From assembly GCF_024347435.1 (NCBI RefSeq), contig NZ_AP025480.1, positions 186,001 through 250,000 of the forward strand: a DNA stretch of 64,000 nucleotides, given 5' to 3'. The notes under the pieces are model-generated. The model was not told the DNA's origin. It did no database searches and saw only the letters and a list, made by a program, of their open reading frames with translations. This document shows, one piece after another, positions 20,505 to 30,359 of the stretch. Each line of letters starts with the position of its first letter. Position 1 is the first letter of the stretch. The DNA comes from Vibrio cyclitrophicus. GTDB taxonomy: Bacteria > Pseudomonadota > Gammaproteobacteria > Enterobacterales > Vibrionaceae. Made by a program: the position numbers and the translations under genes.

Positions 20505-21890
20505 CTAGCCCGCAATGCCGCCCTGCGTCAGTGTGCTTGGATCAAGCAGCTTGCTGAGTTCTTCTCGGCTTAGGTCTGTTTCTCGCTCTGCAACATCGAG
20601 GATCGGTAAACCTTCTTTATAGGCCTTCTTGGCAATATCTGCCGCTTTTAGGTAACCAATCACAGGGTTTAGCGCTGTGACTAAAATCGGATTCTTTGAC
20701 AGTGCCAAATCGAGATTGTCTTGGCGTACAGCGAAGGAAACGATGGCTTTGTCTGCCAAGGCGACAGAACTATTTGCTAACAATTCAATACTTTCTAACA
20801 CGTTATGAGCAATCACCGGCAACATCACATTCAGTTGGAAGTTACCAGATTGCCCAGCCAGCGTAATGGTGGTGTCATTTCCTATCACTTGCGCTGCAGC
20901 CATTGCTGCGGCTTCTGGAATCACTGGGTTTACTTTTCCAGGCATGATAGACGACCCTGGCTGTAGCGCCTGTAATTCAATCTCACCTAAGCCCGCCAAC
21001 GGCCCGGAGTTCATCCAGCGAAGATCGTTTGAGATCTTCATGATCGCAACTGCTGCAGTTTTAAGCTGGCCAGACAATGCGACGATCGCATCTTGGCTGC
21101 TGAGGTTAAAAAAGAAGTTTTCACTCGAGGTAAAACTGATCTTTGTCGATTGAGAAAGGTTACTCGCAAATTTATCGGCAAAGCGCGGGTCAGCATTGAT
21201 CCCTGTTCCTACCGCTGTGCCACCTTGAGCAAGTGCCTTGGTTGCTGGCAAACTGCTTTCAATGGCTTGCTTGGCATGCTCAATCTGAAACTTCCAACCA
21301 CCTAGCTCTTGAGCAAAGGTAATTGGCATCGCATCCATTAGGTGAGTGCGGCCTGTCTTCACTACCTCAGCAAGCTCCTGTTGCTTGATAGTGAGAGCTT
21401 CAGCAAGGTGAGTTAGTGCTGGCAACAACTTGTTTTCTGCCATCAAAGCAACGCTCACTTGAATGGCGGTTGGTACCACATCGTTGCTGCTTTGGCCCAT
21501 GTTGACGTGGTCATTCGGGTTCACGTCACCTTGTAAACTTCTTGAAGCGAGCGTTGCAATCACTTCATTGGCATTCATATTGGAGCTAGTGCCAGAGCCG
21601 GTTTGGTAGACATCGATTGGGAATTGATCGAGGTATTTACCATCAATGATCTCTTGGCTTGCTTCGGAAATCGCGTTGGCAATATCACCTTCCAATAAAC
21701 CTAACTGAGCGTTGGTGTCAGCGGCGGCCTGCTTAATGAATGCTAGTGCTTGAATGAAGCTAATTGGCATTTTGTGTGAACTAAAAGCAAAGTTATCTGC
21801 TGCACGCTGAGTTTGTGCTTGGTATAGCGCATCGGCAGGGACTTTCACTTCTCCCATGCTGTCTTTCTCAATTCGATATTGTAGGGTCAT
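20505..21890 (-). CDS. fumC: Class II (iron-independent) fumarate hydratase
   Basis: FumC interconverts fumarate and malate without an iron-sulfur cluster. The 461-residue protein has GSGTSSNMNANEV, the HVNMGQSSNDV block, TGRTHLMDAMP and the superfamily signature GSSIMPGKVNP (about residue 315). It follows a FagA-like gene by 12 bases, and a Fur box precedes that gene, so fumC should be induced under iron limitation, when iron-dependent fumarases fail. This agrees with the fagA-fumC-sodA iron-starvation operon known in Pseudomonas; here sodA is elsewhere (44533). Confidence 0.95.
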   Translation of the reverse strand: MTLQYRIEKDSMGEVKVPADALYQAQTQRAADNFAFSSHKMPISFIQALAFIKQAAADTNAQLGLLEGDIANAISEASQEIIDGKYLDQFPIDVYQTGSGTSSNMNANEVIATLASRSLQGDVNPNDHVNMGQSSNDVVPTAIQVSVALMAENKLLPALTHLAEALTIKQQELAEVVKTGRTHLMDAMPITFAQELGGWKFQIEHAKQAIESSLPATKALAQGGTAVGTGINADPRFADKFASNLSQSTKISFTSSENFFFNLSSQDAIVALSGQLKTAAVAIMKISNDLRWMNSGPLAGLGEIELQALQPGSSIMPGKVNPVIPEAAAMAAAQVIGNDTTITLAGQSGNFQLNVMLPVIAHNVLESIELLANSSVALADKAIVSFAVRQDNLDLALSKNPILVTALNPVIGYLKAADIAKKAYKEGLPILDVAERETDLSREELSKLLDPSTLTQGGIAG

Positions 21891-21902
21891 CTTCTATCCT
21901 TG

Positions 21903-22295
21903 TTAGCCAAGTGGGGCTTGGACTTGTTGTAGTGTTTGGCTGAGATTCAAAAAACGCGCTTGGCCTTGAGGTAGCTGGCAGTAGTGGCGTTTCAGATAAA
22001 ATAGCGGTGAGTGAATAGAGTCTAGGCAGATATGACGAAAGGCGAAACTGCGCTCAGGAGACTCAATCGCTTCAATTAAATGGAAGAAAACTTGGCGCAG
22101 GTAAAGCTCGCACAACAAGATGTTTTCTTGGGCGGCGTGTTTTTCATAGTAAGCAGAAAGCGTGAGTGCACACTCTATATACTCTCTAATCACAAAAGGC
22201 TCATGGCCTTGTACTTGTTCTAATGAAGCAAAGCGATCCTGTGCTTTGTAAAATCTCGAATAGAGACTTTGCTGTTCTTTCATCATAATCTGCAT
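21903..22295 (-). CDS. FagA-like protein of the Fur-controlled fumC operon
   Basis: A small soluble protein of up to 130 residues with a helical sequence (YEKHAAQENILLCELYLRQVFFHL), no signal peptide and no catalytic motif. The ATG triplets at 22295, 22286 and 22283 compete; the later pair has AGAG at a better distance. It resembles the Fur-associated protein FagA encoded before fumC in Pseudomonas; I infer this from position and composition. It leads the operon under the Fur site. Function unknown. Confidence 0.6.
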   Translation of the reverse strand: MQIMMKEQQSLYSRFYKAQDRFASLEQVQGHEPFVIREYIECALTLSAYYEKHAAQENILLCELYLRQVFFHLIEAIESPERSFAFRHICLDSIHSPLFYLKRHYCQLPQGQARFLNLSQTLQQVQAPLG

Positions 22296-22308
22296 CTCTT
22301 TATTGGAT

Positions 22309-22327
22309 GTTAATGATAATTATTATC
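22309..22327 (-). promoter_or_regulatory. Fur box upstream of fagA-fumC
   Basis: GTTAATGATAATTATTATC matches the 19-bp Fur consensus GATAATGATAATCATTATC at 17 positions and lies 14 bases before the first possible start of the fagA-like gene. Confidence 0.85.
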
Positions 22328-22377
22328 AAATGAGATTTTAAAAACAACCCTTTGTTTATCTTTCTATAAAATGAAAA

Positions 22378-22408
22378 GAAAAAGCCGATACATGAATGCA
22401 TCGGCTTT
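22378..22408 (-). terminator. Hairpin in the fagA / symporter gap
   Basis: AAAGCCGAT-AC-ATGA-ATGC-ATCGGCTTT at 22381-22408, followed on the minus strand by TTTTC-rich sequence. Since the symporter gene ends at 22495, this is its terminator. Confidence 0.85.
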
Positions 22409-22494
22409 CTTGGAGTCAGTACCTAATCCCTACAATGTAAGCACTGATTCATTTTCTAAGTACTTCTTATCCTAGTCACTAAGTCGCGAGCTTC

Positions 22495-24198
22495 TTAGTG
22501 GTCGTGAGCTTCACCAGCACCTTTAGGATAACGGATAGACTCAACCATCTCTTGTACATCTTCAGGAACTTCAGCGGTCACTTTGTTCACTGCAATTGAT
22601 ACTACAAAGTTTAGACACATACCTAGCGTACCGATGCCTTCTGGGCTGATACCAAACCACCAGTTTTCCGGTGTGCTTGCTGCTGGGTTAATGAACTTGA
22701 AGTAGATGATGTAGCTTGCTGTGAAGGCAATACCTGACAACATACCTGCAATAGCGCCTTCCTTGTTCATCTTCTTGTAGAAGATACCTAGGATGATGGC
22801 AGGGAAGAAGGATGCTGCGGCTAGGCCGAAGGCAAACGCGACTACCTGTGCTACGAAGCCTGGTGGATTAATACCTAAGTAACCCGCGCCGACAATGGCG
22901 ACCATAGCGGCTAAACGAGCGGCTAATAGCTCCTGCTTGTCGGTCATGTTTGGTCTGAAGCCTTTCTTCAATAAGTCATGTGAAATCGACGTTGAGATGA
23001 CCAATAGTAGACCCGCGGCTGTTGATAGTGCGGCTGCTAGGCCACCAGCTGCAAGTAGTGCGACAACCCAGTTTGGTAGTTTTGCTAGCTCTGGAGAAGT
23101 CAGTACGATGATGTCACGGTTAATCTTCATCTCGTTACGTTCATCGCCCGAGTAGAACATTTTGCCATCGCCGTTCTTATCTTCCCAACCTACAAGGCCA
23201 GTGCTTTCCCAGTTTTTGTACCAGCTTGGTGCGTCTGCTGCTGCGACACCTTGCATGTCTGGGCCGTTAATGGTTTCGATCATGTTTACACGAGCGAATG
23301 CTGCAACGCCAGGTGCTGTTGTGTATAGCAATGAGATGAACAGTAGTGCCCAACCCGCTGAAATACGAGCATCACGTACTCTTGGCACAGTGAAGAAACG
23401 AATGATTACGTGTGGAAGACCTGCTGTACCTACCATTAGAGCCGCACAGATGAAGAATACATCTACCATGCTCTTGTTACCTTCGGTATAGGCGGTAAAC
23501 CCGAGCTCTTCGGTTAGACCATCCAGTTTATCAAGTAGGTAAACGTCGGTGCCAGAGAGAGTTGAACCCATACCAACCTGTGGAAGCGGGTTACCTGTCA
23601 TCATGATCGAAGTAAAAATAGCTGGAACAAGGAAGGCGAAAATGAGGACACAGAATTGAGCTACCTGCGTATAAGTGATGCCTTTCATGCCACCAAGTAC
23701 TGCGTAGAAGAACACAATACCCATACCGATGATGATGCCGAGGTTAATGTCGACTTCTAGGAAACGTGAGAATACAACACCAACCCCACGCATTTGACCA
23801 GCAACGTATGTGAATGATACGAAGATTGCACAGAATACCGCTACCATACGTGCCGTTTTCGAGTAGTAACGTTCGCCGATGAAATCAGGAACCGTAAACT
23901 GACCGAATTTACGTAGATAAGGTGCTAAACATAGTGCAAGCAGTACGTAACCACCTGTCCAACCCATTAGGTAAACTGCACCGTCGTAACCAACAAATGA
24001 GATGATACCTGCCATTGAGATGAATGATGCTGCCGACATCCAGTCAGCCGCTGTCGCCATACCATTGGCTACTGGGTGTACACCGCCGCCGGCTACGTAG
24101 AACTCACTGGTTGACCCTGCACGAGCCCAGATTGCGATGCCGATATATACTGCAAAAGTAATACCGACGAGAATAAACGTCCAAGTTTGAATATCCAT
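22495..24198 (-). CDS. Acetate-type sodium:solute symporter (VC_2705-like subfamily)
   Basis: The 567-residue protein has about 13 membrane helices of the SSS family and the start MDIQTWTFILVGITFAVYIG. It differs from enterobacterial ActP by a large loop (about residues 310-370) that contains an EF-hand-like segment DKNGDGKMFYSG. With the small DUF4212 partner just upstream (10-base gap) it forms the two-gene symporter unit common in marine gammaproteobacteria, usually annotated as cation/acetate symporter. Acetate as substrate is inferred from the CrbS/CrbR-acs context. A perfect ACTTTAGTCT inverted repeat lies upstream of the pair. Confidence 0.85.
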   Translation of the reverse strand: MDIQTWTFILVGITFAVYIGIAIWARAGSTSEFYVAGGGVHPVANGMATAADWMSAASFISMAGIISFVGYDGAVYLMGWTGGYVLLALCLAPYLRKFGQFTVPDFIGERYYSKTARMVAVFCAIFVSFTYVAGQMRGVGVVFSRFLEVDINLGIIIGMGIVFFYAVLGGMKGITYTQVAQFCVLIFAFLVPAIFTSIMMTGNPLPQVGMGSTLSGTDVYLLDKLDGLTEELGFTAYTEGNKSMVDVFFICAALMVGTAGLPHVIIRFFTVPRVRDARISAGWALLFISLLYTTAPGVAAFARVNMIETINGPDMQGVAAADAPSWYKNWESTGLVGWEDKNGDGKMFYSGDERNEMKINRDIIVLTSPELAKLPNWVVALLAAGGLAAALSTAAGLLLVISTSISHDLLKKGFRPNMTDKQELLAARLAAMVAIVGAGYLGINPPGFVAQVVAFAFGLAAASFFPAIILGIFYKKMNKEGAIAGMLSGIAFTASYIIYFKFINPAASTPENWWFGISPEGIGTLGMCLNFVVSIAVNKVTAEVPEDVQEMVESIRYPKGAGEAHDH

Positions 24199-24208
24199 GT
24201 TCTAGCCT

Positions 24209-24475
24209 CTAGTCTTCCTGTACGTTGTATTTTTTGTCGAGCGCATTCATGCGAACAACGTAAATAAATATCAGCGCCACGAAGGTGTATATCGAACCTT
24301 GCTGAGCGAACCAAAAGCCTAGCTTGAACCCGCCAAACTGAACGGTATTGAGGGCATCCACAAATAAGATGCCAGCGCCGTAAGACACTGCAAACCAAAC
24401 CGCGAGCAGTGTTCCCATAATTCCCAAGTTTTCCTTCCAGTAGGCTTGAGCATGTTCCGTAGATTCGAACGCCAT
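24209..24475 (-). CDS. DUF4212 small subunit of the sodium:solute symporter
   Basis: The start at 24475 (MAFESTEHAQAYWKENLGIM, 88 residues) has AAGGAGA 5 bases upstream; the frame open to 24571 adds residues not expected in the family. Two hydrophobic helices (about 21-42 and 55-75) and the end VVRMNALDKKYNVQED match the DUF4212 small-subunit family that accompanies large SSS partners. It likely assists assembly or function of the downstream symporter. First gene of the unit. Confidence 0.88.
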   Translation of the reverse strand: MAFESTEHAQAYWKENLGIMGTLLAVWFAVSYGAGILFVDALNTVQFGGFKLGFWFAQQGSIYTFVALIFIYVVRMNALDKKYNVQED

Positions 24476-24583
24476 TGCCTTCTCCTTTATTCCGTTTTCG
24501 TAGAAACCGTTTTTGTAAAATAGCCGTGTTAACGTAATGTTACGATTTAGAATGTAGCAAGGATAAGTCAAGGGATCTGTGCA

Positions 24584-24614
24584 ACTTTAGTCTGGACGGT
24601 ATTGAGACTAAAGT
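24584..24614. promoter_or_regulatory. Perfect inverted repeat, candidate CrbR operator
   Basis: ACTTTAGTCT (24584-24593), 11-base spacer, AGACTAAAGT (24605-24614). The half-site centres are 21 bases apart, two helical turns, which suits a dimeric LuxR/NarL-type regulator. It lies 109 bases before the DUF4212 start in the 413-base divergent gap (24476-24888). The rest of that gap is AT-rich promoter sequence for the antiporter gene; I see no other gene in it. Confidence 0.55.
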
Positions 24615-24888
24615 GCTGAAATATGGGGGCTAGAGGGCATAACCATAGAAAAGTGTGATGTTGCAATGTTGTTAAATTAGCCAAAGGTCTAACAAAATAG
24701 AGCGAATTAGAGTGCGAGTCATAAAATTTAACAACTAAATCACCGATAAATGGTATTTAGTCCTGCATATGACACGAAGCGAAACATAAGTTTGTTATAG
24801 TATCTAAGGCACTTTCACCGACCGTGCTCTGCTAAACGGCAGAAGATCAACAGGCTTAAAGCTCGGGTTTATTATTTGGGGGAACGAA

Positions 24889-26640
24889 TTGGACGCAATA
24901 ACTATCAACCACTTATTCTTAACTGGTGCTGTACTCATCGCCATCAGTGTACTCTTCTCGCAAGTGTCCTCTCGATTGGGCGTACCTATTCTTTTGATCT
25001 TCCTTTTCGTTGGCATGTTAGCCGGTGAAGATGGTCCCGGTGGCATCAATTTTGATGATTACTCTCTGACATACTTAGTGAGTAACTTGGCTCTTGCCGT
25101 GATCTTGCTAGATGGCGGTATGCGAACTAAGGTGGCGAGTTTCAAGGTTGCTTTTTGGCCATCGCTCTCCCTAGCAACGATAGGCGTGGCATGTACTGCA
25201 ACCTTAACGGGCTTAATGGCCGCATGGCTGTTTGAGCTGTCACTGATGCAGGGGATTTTGGTTGGGGCCATTGTAGGCTCAACCGATGCTGCGGCGGTAT
25301 TCTCTTTACTTAAAGGGCAAAGTCTCAATGAGCGTGTAGGCTCAACCCTAGAGATTGAATCGGGTACCAACGATCCAATGGCCGTCTTCCTTACGGTAAC
25401 CCTAATCGCGCTGTTAGGTAACCCCGAACCTGAAATGGGAATGAATTTCCTACTGAAAAGTTTCGCAATGCAGTTTGGTATCGGCACCCTTGTAGGTATC
25501 GGTGGCGGCTGGGTTTTATGGAGCCTAATCAATCGAGTTAAGTTGGCTGATGGTCTCTACTCTATTTTGGTGCTGAGTGGTGGCGTAGCGCTGTTTGCGT
25601 TCTCCAACATGCTTGGCGGCAGCGGTATTTTATCTATTTACTTAGTGGGCTTGTTCATCGGAAATCGTCCGACTCGCTCTCGACACTCTATTCTCAATGT
25701 TCTTGATGGCATGACGTGGCTTAGCCAAATCGTGATGTTCTTAGTGTTAGGTTTGTTGGTGACACCATCGACACTAATGGACATTGCGATACCGGCGCTT
25801 GCGCTTGCTTTCGGTATGATTTTGTTTGCTCGTCCAATCTCTGTTTGGCTCGGTTTATTGCCGTTTCGACGTTTTACCACCAAAGAGCGCTGGTTTGTTT
25901 CTTGGGTGGGTTTACGCGGTGCAGTGCCGATCATCTTGGCGGTTTTCCCGATGATGGCAGGCCTGCAAAATGCTCAGTTGTATTTCAATATTGCCTTCTT
26001 CGTGGTTATGGTTTCGCTGATTGTTCAGGGCGGCAGCTTAATGAAAGTCGCTAGACTCGCGAAAGTGACCTTACCGCCAACGCCGACACCGATTTCTCGT
26101 ACCGGCATTGAGATCTACCCTACCAGTGAGTGGGAGATGTTTGTCTATAAGTTGAAAGAGGACAAGTGGTGTATTGGCGAACCGCTTAAACGCTTGTCTA
26201 TGCCTGAAGGGACGCGAATTACCGCGTTATTTAGAAAAGATGCTTTGCTCCACCCATCGGGCAGTACCGTGTTAGAGGCGAATGATATCTTATGTGTACT
26301 TGGGCAAGATAAAGACCTAGATAGCTTAAGCGAACTGTTCAGTGAGGCTCCTTTGGCTGAAGATACCGCTCGATTCTTTGGCGACTTCTTCTTAGATGTT
26401 GGGCTATCGGTCGCTGCCGTCAGTGATTGTTATGGTATAGAGTTGGGTTCCGAGCAGGAGCGAGAAATGACGCTAAAACAATTGGTTGTTCAAGAGCTTG
26501 GTGCACACCCTGTATTGGGCGATAACTTCAAGTGGAATGGCATTAATTGGGTGGTGGCAGAGATAAATGATTATAAAGTCGTCAAGTTGGGTTTATGTTT
26601 GCCCAAGACGACTTTAGGAAAGGATATTGACGAAGTTTAA
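24889..26640 (+). CDS. nhaP2: NhaP2/CvrA-type potassium/proton antiporter
   Basis: The 583-residue protein starts at a TTG (24889) with GGGGGAA 5 bases upstream. It has 12-13 membrane helices of the CPA1 family, with the ion-site region [13 protein letters not shown] and [11 protein letters not shown] (Asp pair typical of this group), then a soluble part with a TrkA-C-like domain (about 400-490). The Vibrio cholerae homologue exchanges potassium for protons and protects at low pH with high potassium. It ends 4 bases into crbR on the other strand, a tail-to-tail overlap. Confidence 0.88.
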   Translation: MDAITINHLFLTGAVLIAISVLFSQVSSRLGVPILLIFLFVGMLAGEDGPGGINFDDYSLTYLVSNLALAVILLDGGMRTKVASFKVAFWPSLSLATIGVACTATLTGLMAAWLFELSLMQGILVGAIVGSTDAAAVFSLLKGQSLNERVGSTLEIESGTNDPMAVFLTVTLIALLGNPEPEMGMNFLLKSFAMQFGIGTLVGIGGGWVLWSLINRVKLADGLYSILVLSGGVALFAFSNMLGGSGILSIYLVGLFIGNRPTRSRHSILNVLDGMTWLSQIVMFLVLGLLVTPSTLMDIAIPALALAFGMILFARPISVWLGLLPFRRFTTKERWFVSWVGLRGAVPIILAVFPMMAGLQNAQLYFNIAFFVVMVSLIVQGGSLMKVARLAKVTLPPTPTPISRTGIEIYPTSEWEMFVYKLKEDKWCIGEPLKRLSMPEGTRITALFRKDALLHPSGSTVLEANDILCVLGQDKDLDSLSELFSEAPLAEDTARFFGDFFLDVGLSVAAVSDCYGIELGSEQEREMTLKQLVVQELGAHPVLGDNFKWNGINWVVAEINDYKVVKLGLCLPKTTLGKDIDEV

Positions 26641-27275
26641 TTGTGGACTTCTTGTAGCAAGATAACTGCTTGAGTTCGGTTTTTCACATCCAATTTACGG
26701 AAGATGGCTGTCATATGTGCTTTGATGGTCGCTTCCGAAACATTTAGTTCATACGCGATTTGCTTGTTAAGTAAGCCGTCAGAAAGCATCCCCAATACTT
26801 TGTATTGCTGAGGTGTCAGTGTGGAAATCTTTTCTGCAAGGTCGGTGCAGGCAGCATTATTGGTGATCAGTCCTTCAGGGAAGAACGGGTCGCCATTGAG
26901 CACTTGATTGAGTGCACTCACTAATTCGCGCATATCACTCGATTTTGGAATAAAGCCAAAAGCACCATGACTCTTCACTTGGCTGACGACGCTCGCTTCT
27001 TCACTGGCTGAAATCACGACTATAGGTAAGTCGGGGTATTCTGCGCGCAGTTGAATCAAGCCTGACATCCCATTCGCACCGGGCATTTTAAGGTCGAGAA
27101 GCAACAGATCGGGTTCATCTTCTTTTTTTAGTAGAGTCAGTAAGGCATCGAGAGAATCAGCCTCAAGCAGGTTCGCACCACTGATCGCCATATGAACTGA
27201 CTGAAATAGGGCGTTGCGAAAAAGAGGGTGGTCATCAGCAATGATGATGGTATAGGTCGAGTCCATGACGTTCAT
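26637..27275 (-). CDS. crbR: LuxR/NarL-type response regulator CrbR
   Basis: The 212-residue regulator has an N-terminal receiver ([25 protein letters not shown] with the phospho-Asp near residue 59, and KSS at about 115) and a C-terminal LuxR helix-turn-helix ([25 protein letters not shown], seen in parts over residues 153-205). Its place beside the antiporter, the DUF4212/SSS pair and dsbD matches the crbR locus in Vibrio cholerae. CrbS (16946) is 6 kb away, so the kinase and regulator are in separate transcripts. Two ATGs (27275, 27266) compete; neither has a clear ribosome site. Confidence 0.85.
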   Translation of the reverse strand: MNVMDSTYTIIIADDHPLFRNALFQSVHMAISGANLLEADSLDALLTLLKKEDEPDLLLLDLKMPGANGMSGLIQLRAEYPDLPIVVISASEEASVVSQVKSHGAFGFIPKSSDMRELVSALNQVLNGDPFFPEGLITNNAACTDLAEKISTLTPQQYKVLGMLSDGLLNKQIAYELNVSEATIKAHMTAIFRKLDVKNRTQAVILLQEVHN

Positions 27276-27401
27276 ACTTTTAACAATTTAGTTAATATTT
27301 ATTATCATCCTGATTGAGTATGTGGACAATATTTATGCATTAAAAGTCTGAACCATATCGACTTTTATTGCCAGAACAGGAATCCGTTGCTTTCATTAAC
27401 A

Positions 27402-27448
27402 AAAAAGCCGAGCAACCATCCCACTTAGGGAGAAGTTTACTCGGCTTT
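27402..27448 (-). terminator. dsbD terminator
   Basis: AAAGCCGAG at 27404-27412 pairs with CTCGGCTTT at 27440-27448; the minus-strand product ends in a T run. Confidence 0.8.
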
Positions 27449-27518
27449 CAGGTTTACTTTATATAACTGAATAGCTTAGAAGTGGTCAGTTATTGCTTTC
27501 GTTACTGCTTTAGCAAGG

Positions 27519-29369
27519 TTATAGCTGGTGGTCTTGCATGTGTTTTAAGAATACATCTGCAGGCATAAAGCCAGTGACACGAGCATTTGGAACATGGTTA
27601 CCCTCGCCATCCCAGAACTCTATAGTTGGCAAACCGAGCACTTGTAATTGTTTAAGCAGTTCAATGTCTTGAGGCATGTTTCTCGTCACGTCAGCCTGAA
27701 GCAGGACGAAATCAGAAAGCTTGTTCTCAACATCAGCTCGGTGGAAGGTGTACTTCTCAAACTCTTTACATGCCACACACCAATCGGCGTAGAAATCGAG
27801 CATCACTGGCTTTCCGAGTTTCTTGGCTTCGATGATCTGGATTTCTAACTCTTCAACCGTGTTGACGCGTGCAAATTGGATTTGTTGTTCAACCACAACG
27901 CTCTTTTCTGCGAACCAGTAATTCAATGCTGGTTGCGCTGAAGCGAACAGGCCGAGCATCGCGATGATGCCCACTGCGCTCTGTTTCCAGTCGCCGAATG
28001 GCAGTGCATTCTTGCTGTGGTAAAGCCAACCAAAGGCGATGAAGCCAAGGCCAGACCAAAGCACGGTTGCCCACAACTCAGGGATAATACGCTCTAGTAG
28101 GAAGATAGGTGCAGCCAGCAAGATAAAGCCAAATACTACCTTCACCTTGTCCATCCAGCTACCCGCTTTCGGCAGCAGCTTATTACCAAACACCGCAACC
28201 AAGATCAGTGGGATACCCATACCCATCGCTAAGGCATACAGAGCAATCGCACCCGTTAATAGGTCACCACTTTGAGCGACATACAGCAGCGCACCTGACA
28301 ATGGAGCCGTGGTACAAGGTGAACACACCAAGCCAGAGATAGCACCCATCGCGAACACGCCCAAGGTATTACCACCTTGTTGCTTGTTACTTTGGTTGTT
28401 GAGCCAGGTTTGGATGCTGCTTGGCAGTTGCAGGTTATAAACGCCAAACATCGACATCGCTAAAGCCACGAACAGAACGCTTAGCGCGATTAGCACATAG
28501 GGGTGTTGCATGGCAGCTTGGAACTGCATACCCGCAGAGGCAACCACTAGACCTAATAAGGTGTAGGTTAACGCCATACCTTGCACATAGATGAAGGACA
28601 GCATCAGTGCACGGCCTTGGCTGAGCTTGCCACCACCTAATACGATACCCGTTAGAATTGGGTACATCGGCAGAACACACGGTGTAAAGGCTAAGCCAAC
28701 ACCAAGTGCTAAGAATAATAATGGCGTCCACCAACTGTCACCGAGCTTATCGGCTAGGCTCGCTTCTTTTGAAACGGGTGCGCTTGATTGTGGAGTGGTG
28801 TTATTGGCAACGTCTGCTTTTGGAGAAGCCTGTTGCATTGAAGCATCGGCCTCATTGTTAACAGCCGATGACTCTTGCGACACGGCATTGGCTTGAGAGT
28901 CGCTTGAACCTGAAGCCGTAAATGGCTCAATGTCGATGATTCGAGTTTCGGGTGGATAGCAGAAACCCGCATCCGCACAGCCTTGATACTTAACGACCAG
29001 CTTTGAGCCATCTTGGTAACTCTGTAGAGGAACTTGCACGAATAACGGCTGAGTATAAATGCTCACCTCACCGAAGAATTCATCTTGGTGTGGTTGGCCA
29101 TCTTCCATTTCAACATTGCCGATAGCGAGATTCTGGCCAGTGAACGATAGGCTGTGTTGATAGAGGTAGTAGCCCTCTTTTACTTGCCAGTCTAGAAGGA
29201 CCTTACCGTCTTGCTGGTAGTAATTGAAAGGGAAAGCCTGGTCTACAGGGACAAAACCGTTGTTATTGCCTCCGAAGCTTGGCTCGGCGTTGTTGTTTCC
29301 AAAAAGCGCCCACGCAGGCTGGGTGTACAGGGAAACACAAACAAAAAGTAATGTGGCAAGTCGTCGCAT
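27519..29369 (-). CDS. dsbD: Thiol:disulfide interchange protein DsbD
   Basis: The 616-residue inner-membrane protein passes electrons from cytoplasmic thioredoxin to periplasmic DsbC, DsbG and cytochrome maturation proteins. It has a signal peptide (1-21), a periplasmic alpha domain with the Cys pair in [11 protein letters not shown], eight membrane helices with redox Cys in [10 protein letters not shown] and [14 protein letters not shown], and a C-terminal thioredoxin fold with [12 protein letters not shown] low-complexity Ser/Ala/Asn linker (about 155-205) joins the first two parts. All three Cys pairs are present. Confidence 0.95.
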   Translation of the reverse strand: MRRLATLLFVCVSLYTQPAWALFGNNNAEPSFGGNNNGFVPVDQAFPFNYYQQDGKVLLDWQVKEGYYLYQHSLSFTGQNLAIGNVEMEDGQPHQDEFFGEVSIYTQPLFVQVPLQSYQDGSKLVVKYQGCADAGFCYPPETRIIDIEPFTASGSSDSQANAVSQESSAVNNEADASMQQASPKADVANNTTPQSSAPVSKEASLADKLGDSWWTPLLFLALGVGLAFTPCVLPMYPILTGIVLGGGKLSQGRALMLSFIYVQGMALTYTLLGLVVASAGMQFQAAMQHPYVLIALSVLFVALAMSMFGVYNLQLPSSIQTWLNNQSNKQQGGNTLGVFAMGAISGLVCSPCTTAPLSGALLYVAQSGDLLTGAIALYALAMGMGIPLILVAVFGNKLLPKAGSWMDKVKVVFGFILLAAPIFLLERIIPELWATVLWSGLGFIAFGWLYHSKNALPFGDWKQSAVGIIAMLGLFASAQPALNYWFAEKSVVVEQQIQFARVNTVEELEIQIIEAKKLGKPVMLDFYADWCVACKEFEKYTFHRADVENKLSDFVLLQADVTRNMPQDIELLKQLQVLGLPTIEFWDGEGNHVPNARVTGFMPADVFLKHMQDHQL

Positions 29370-29543
29370 ACTATTTAGTCATCAAAATGGAGTTGAAGGT
29401 ATCTTAACTCAATCAGACCGTAATAGTTTGTGATTAGTTTCATCGACCAGCAAATATCCGCTAGGGCGGGTGAGCCACTTTTTTAGGCTGTCGAGAGAGG
29501 GTTAGCTGCGCAACTGCAGTAACAGCCCTTGCCAATAAGACAT

Positions 29544-30032
29544 TTAGGCAACACCTAAGCGTGCTCTTACTACTTGTTCACAAGCATCAATGTTCATCGT
29601 GTCTTTCGGGATAATTAGCACGGTGTCATTGCCGCCAACCGTACCGATAATCTCGGTATGTGGGTCGATATCGACTAATCTTGCGACCAACTGTGCGCAG
29701 CCAGGGTTTGTTTTTACGATCACCATCGCTTGGTTGTGAGTAATTAATTCGATTTGTGATGAGATTGAGGCATCGACACGCACAGGCGCGCTTTCAACCG
29801 TGATGCAGTAAACCTTTTTACCACAGGCATTCTGAATTTTGACAACGCCAAGCTGTGACAAAATGCGAGAGACGGTCGATTGGCTGATACCTGTATAGCC
29901 AATGTCGACCAGTTTCTCGCGCAGTTGGTTCTGGGTCGAGAAGCTTTGTTGTTGTAGTAAGCGTTTGCACGCGGCAGTCAGTGTTTTATCTTCAGCTGAA
30001 TACAAGCAACCGTGCTCAGTGATTTCGTTCAT
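29544..30032 (-). CDS. argR: ArgR-family arginine-responsive regulator
   Basis: Start placed at the ATG at 30032 (MNEITEHGCLYSAEDKTL, 162 residues) because AAGGAG lies 6 bases upstream; the frame open to 30074 has no site. The N-terminal winged helix ends in GISQSTVSRILSQLGVVKI, and the C-terminal hexamer/arginine domain shows GTVGGNDTVLIIP with the arginine-contact region. In many vibrios argR sits beside mdh; here it sits beside pyrBI and the arginine deiminase operon, so this may be a second ArgR-type regulator of that operon. Palindromic ARG-like boxes lie upstream. Confidence 0.85.
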   Translation of the reverse strand: MNEITEHGCLYSAEDKTLTAACKRLLQQQSFSTQNQLREKLVDIGYTGISQSTVSRILSQLGVVKIQNACGKKVYCITVESAPVRVDASISSQIELITHNQAMVIVKTNPGCAQLVARLVDIDPHTEIIGTVGGNDTVLIIPKDTMNIDACEQVVRARLGVA

Positions 30033-30280
30033 GAACAACTCCTTAAGGTCAAACTGTGGATATCGCTTGTCCATAGCGCTGAGCGCACTCCCAAAGCCGT
30101 AGAGTACGATGATTAATTAGGCTTACCGATGAATCCCGAAGTAGAGAAGGAAGGGTATGCGAGATGTATGATCATCTATACATTGAGTCTACCACTAAAG
30201 AATAGTTATCTTTTTGAAGGTGATCACCAAACAAAATTCTGGTTAATTGCTTTTTTTGTGGGGTTTTATTCTTTGACTAA

Positions 30281-30316
30281 ATGGATATTTATTCCGTGTT
30301 GGGAATAAATATCCAT
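30281..30316. promoter_or_regulatory. Perfect 15-bp inverted repeat resembling paired ARG boxes
   Basis: ATGGATATTTATTCC (30281-30295) and GGAATAAATATCCAT (30302-30316) are perfect complements with a 6-base spacer. Each arm resembles an ARG box (TGAAT-N4-ATTCA) with two mismatches, and box centres are 20 bases apart, near the usual ARG-box pair spacing. It lies between pyrI and argR in the 327-base gap 30033-30359. A pyrI 3' hairpin is the other reading, but there is no T run. Confidence 0.45.
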
Positions 30317-30359
30317 AAACTTTAAATGGTTTTTGTTGCGGAGGTAGTAGCGCTAAGGG

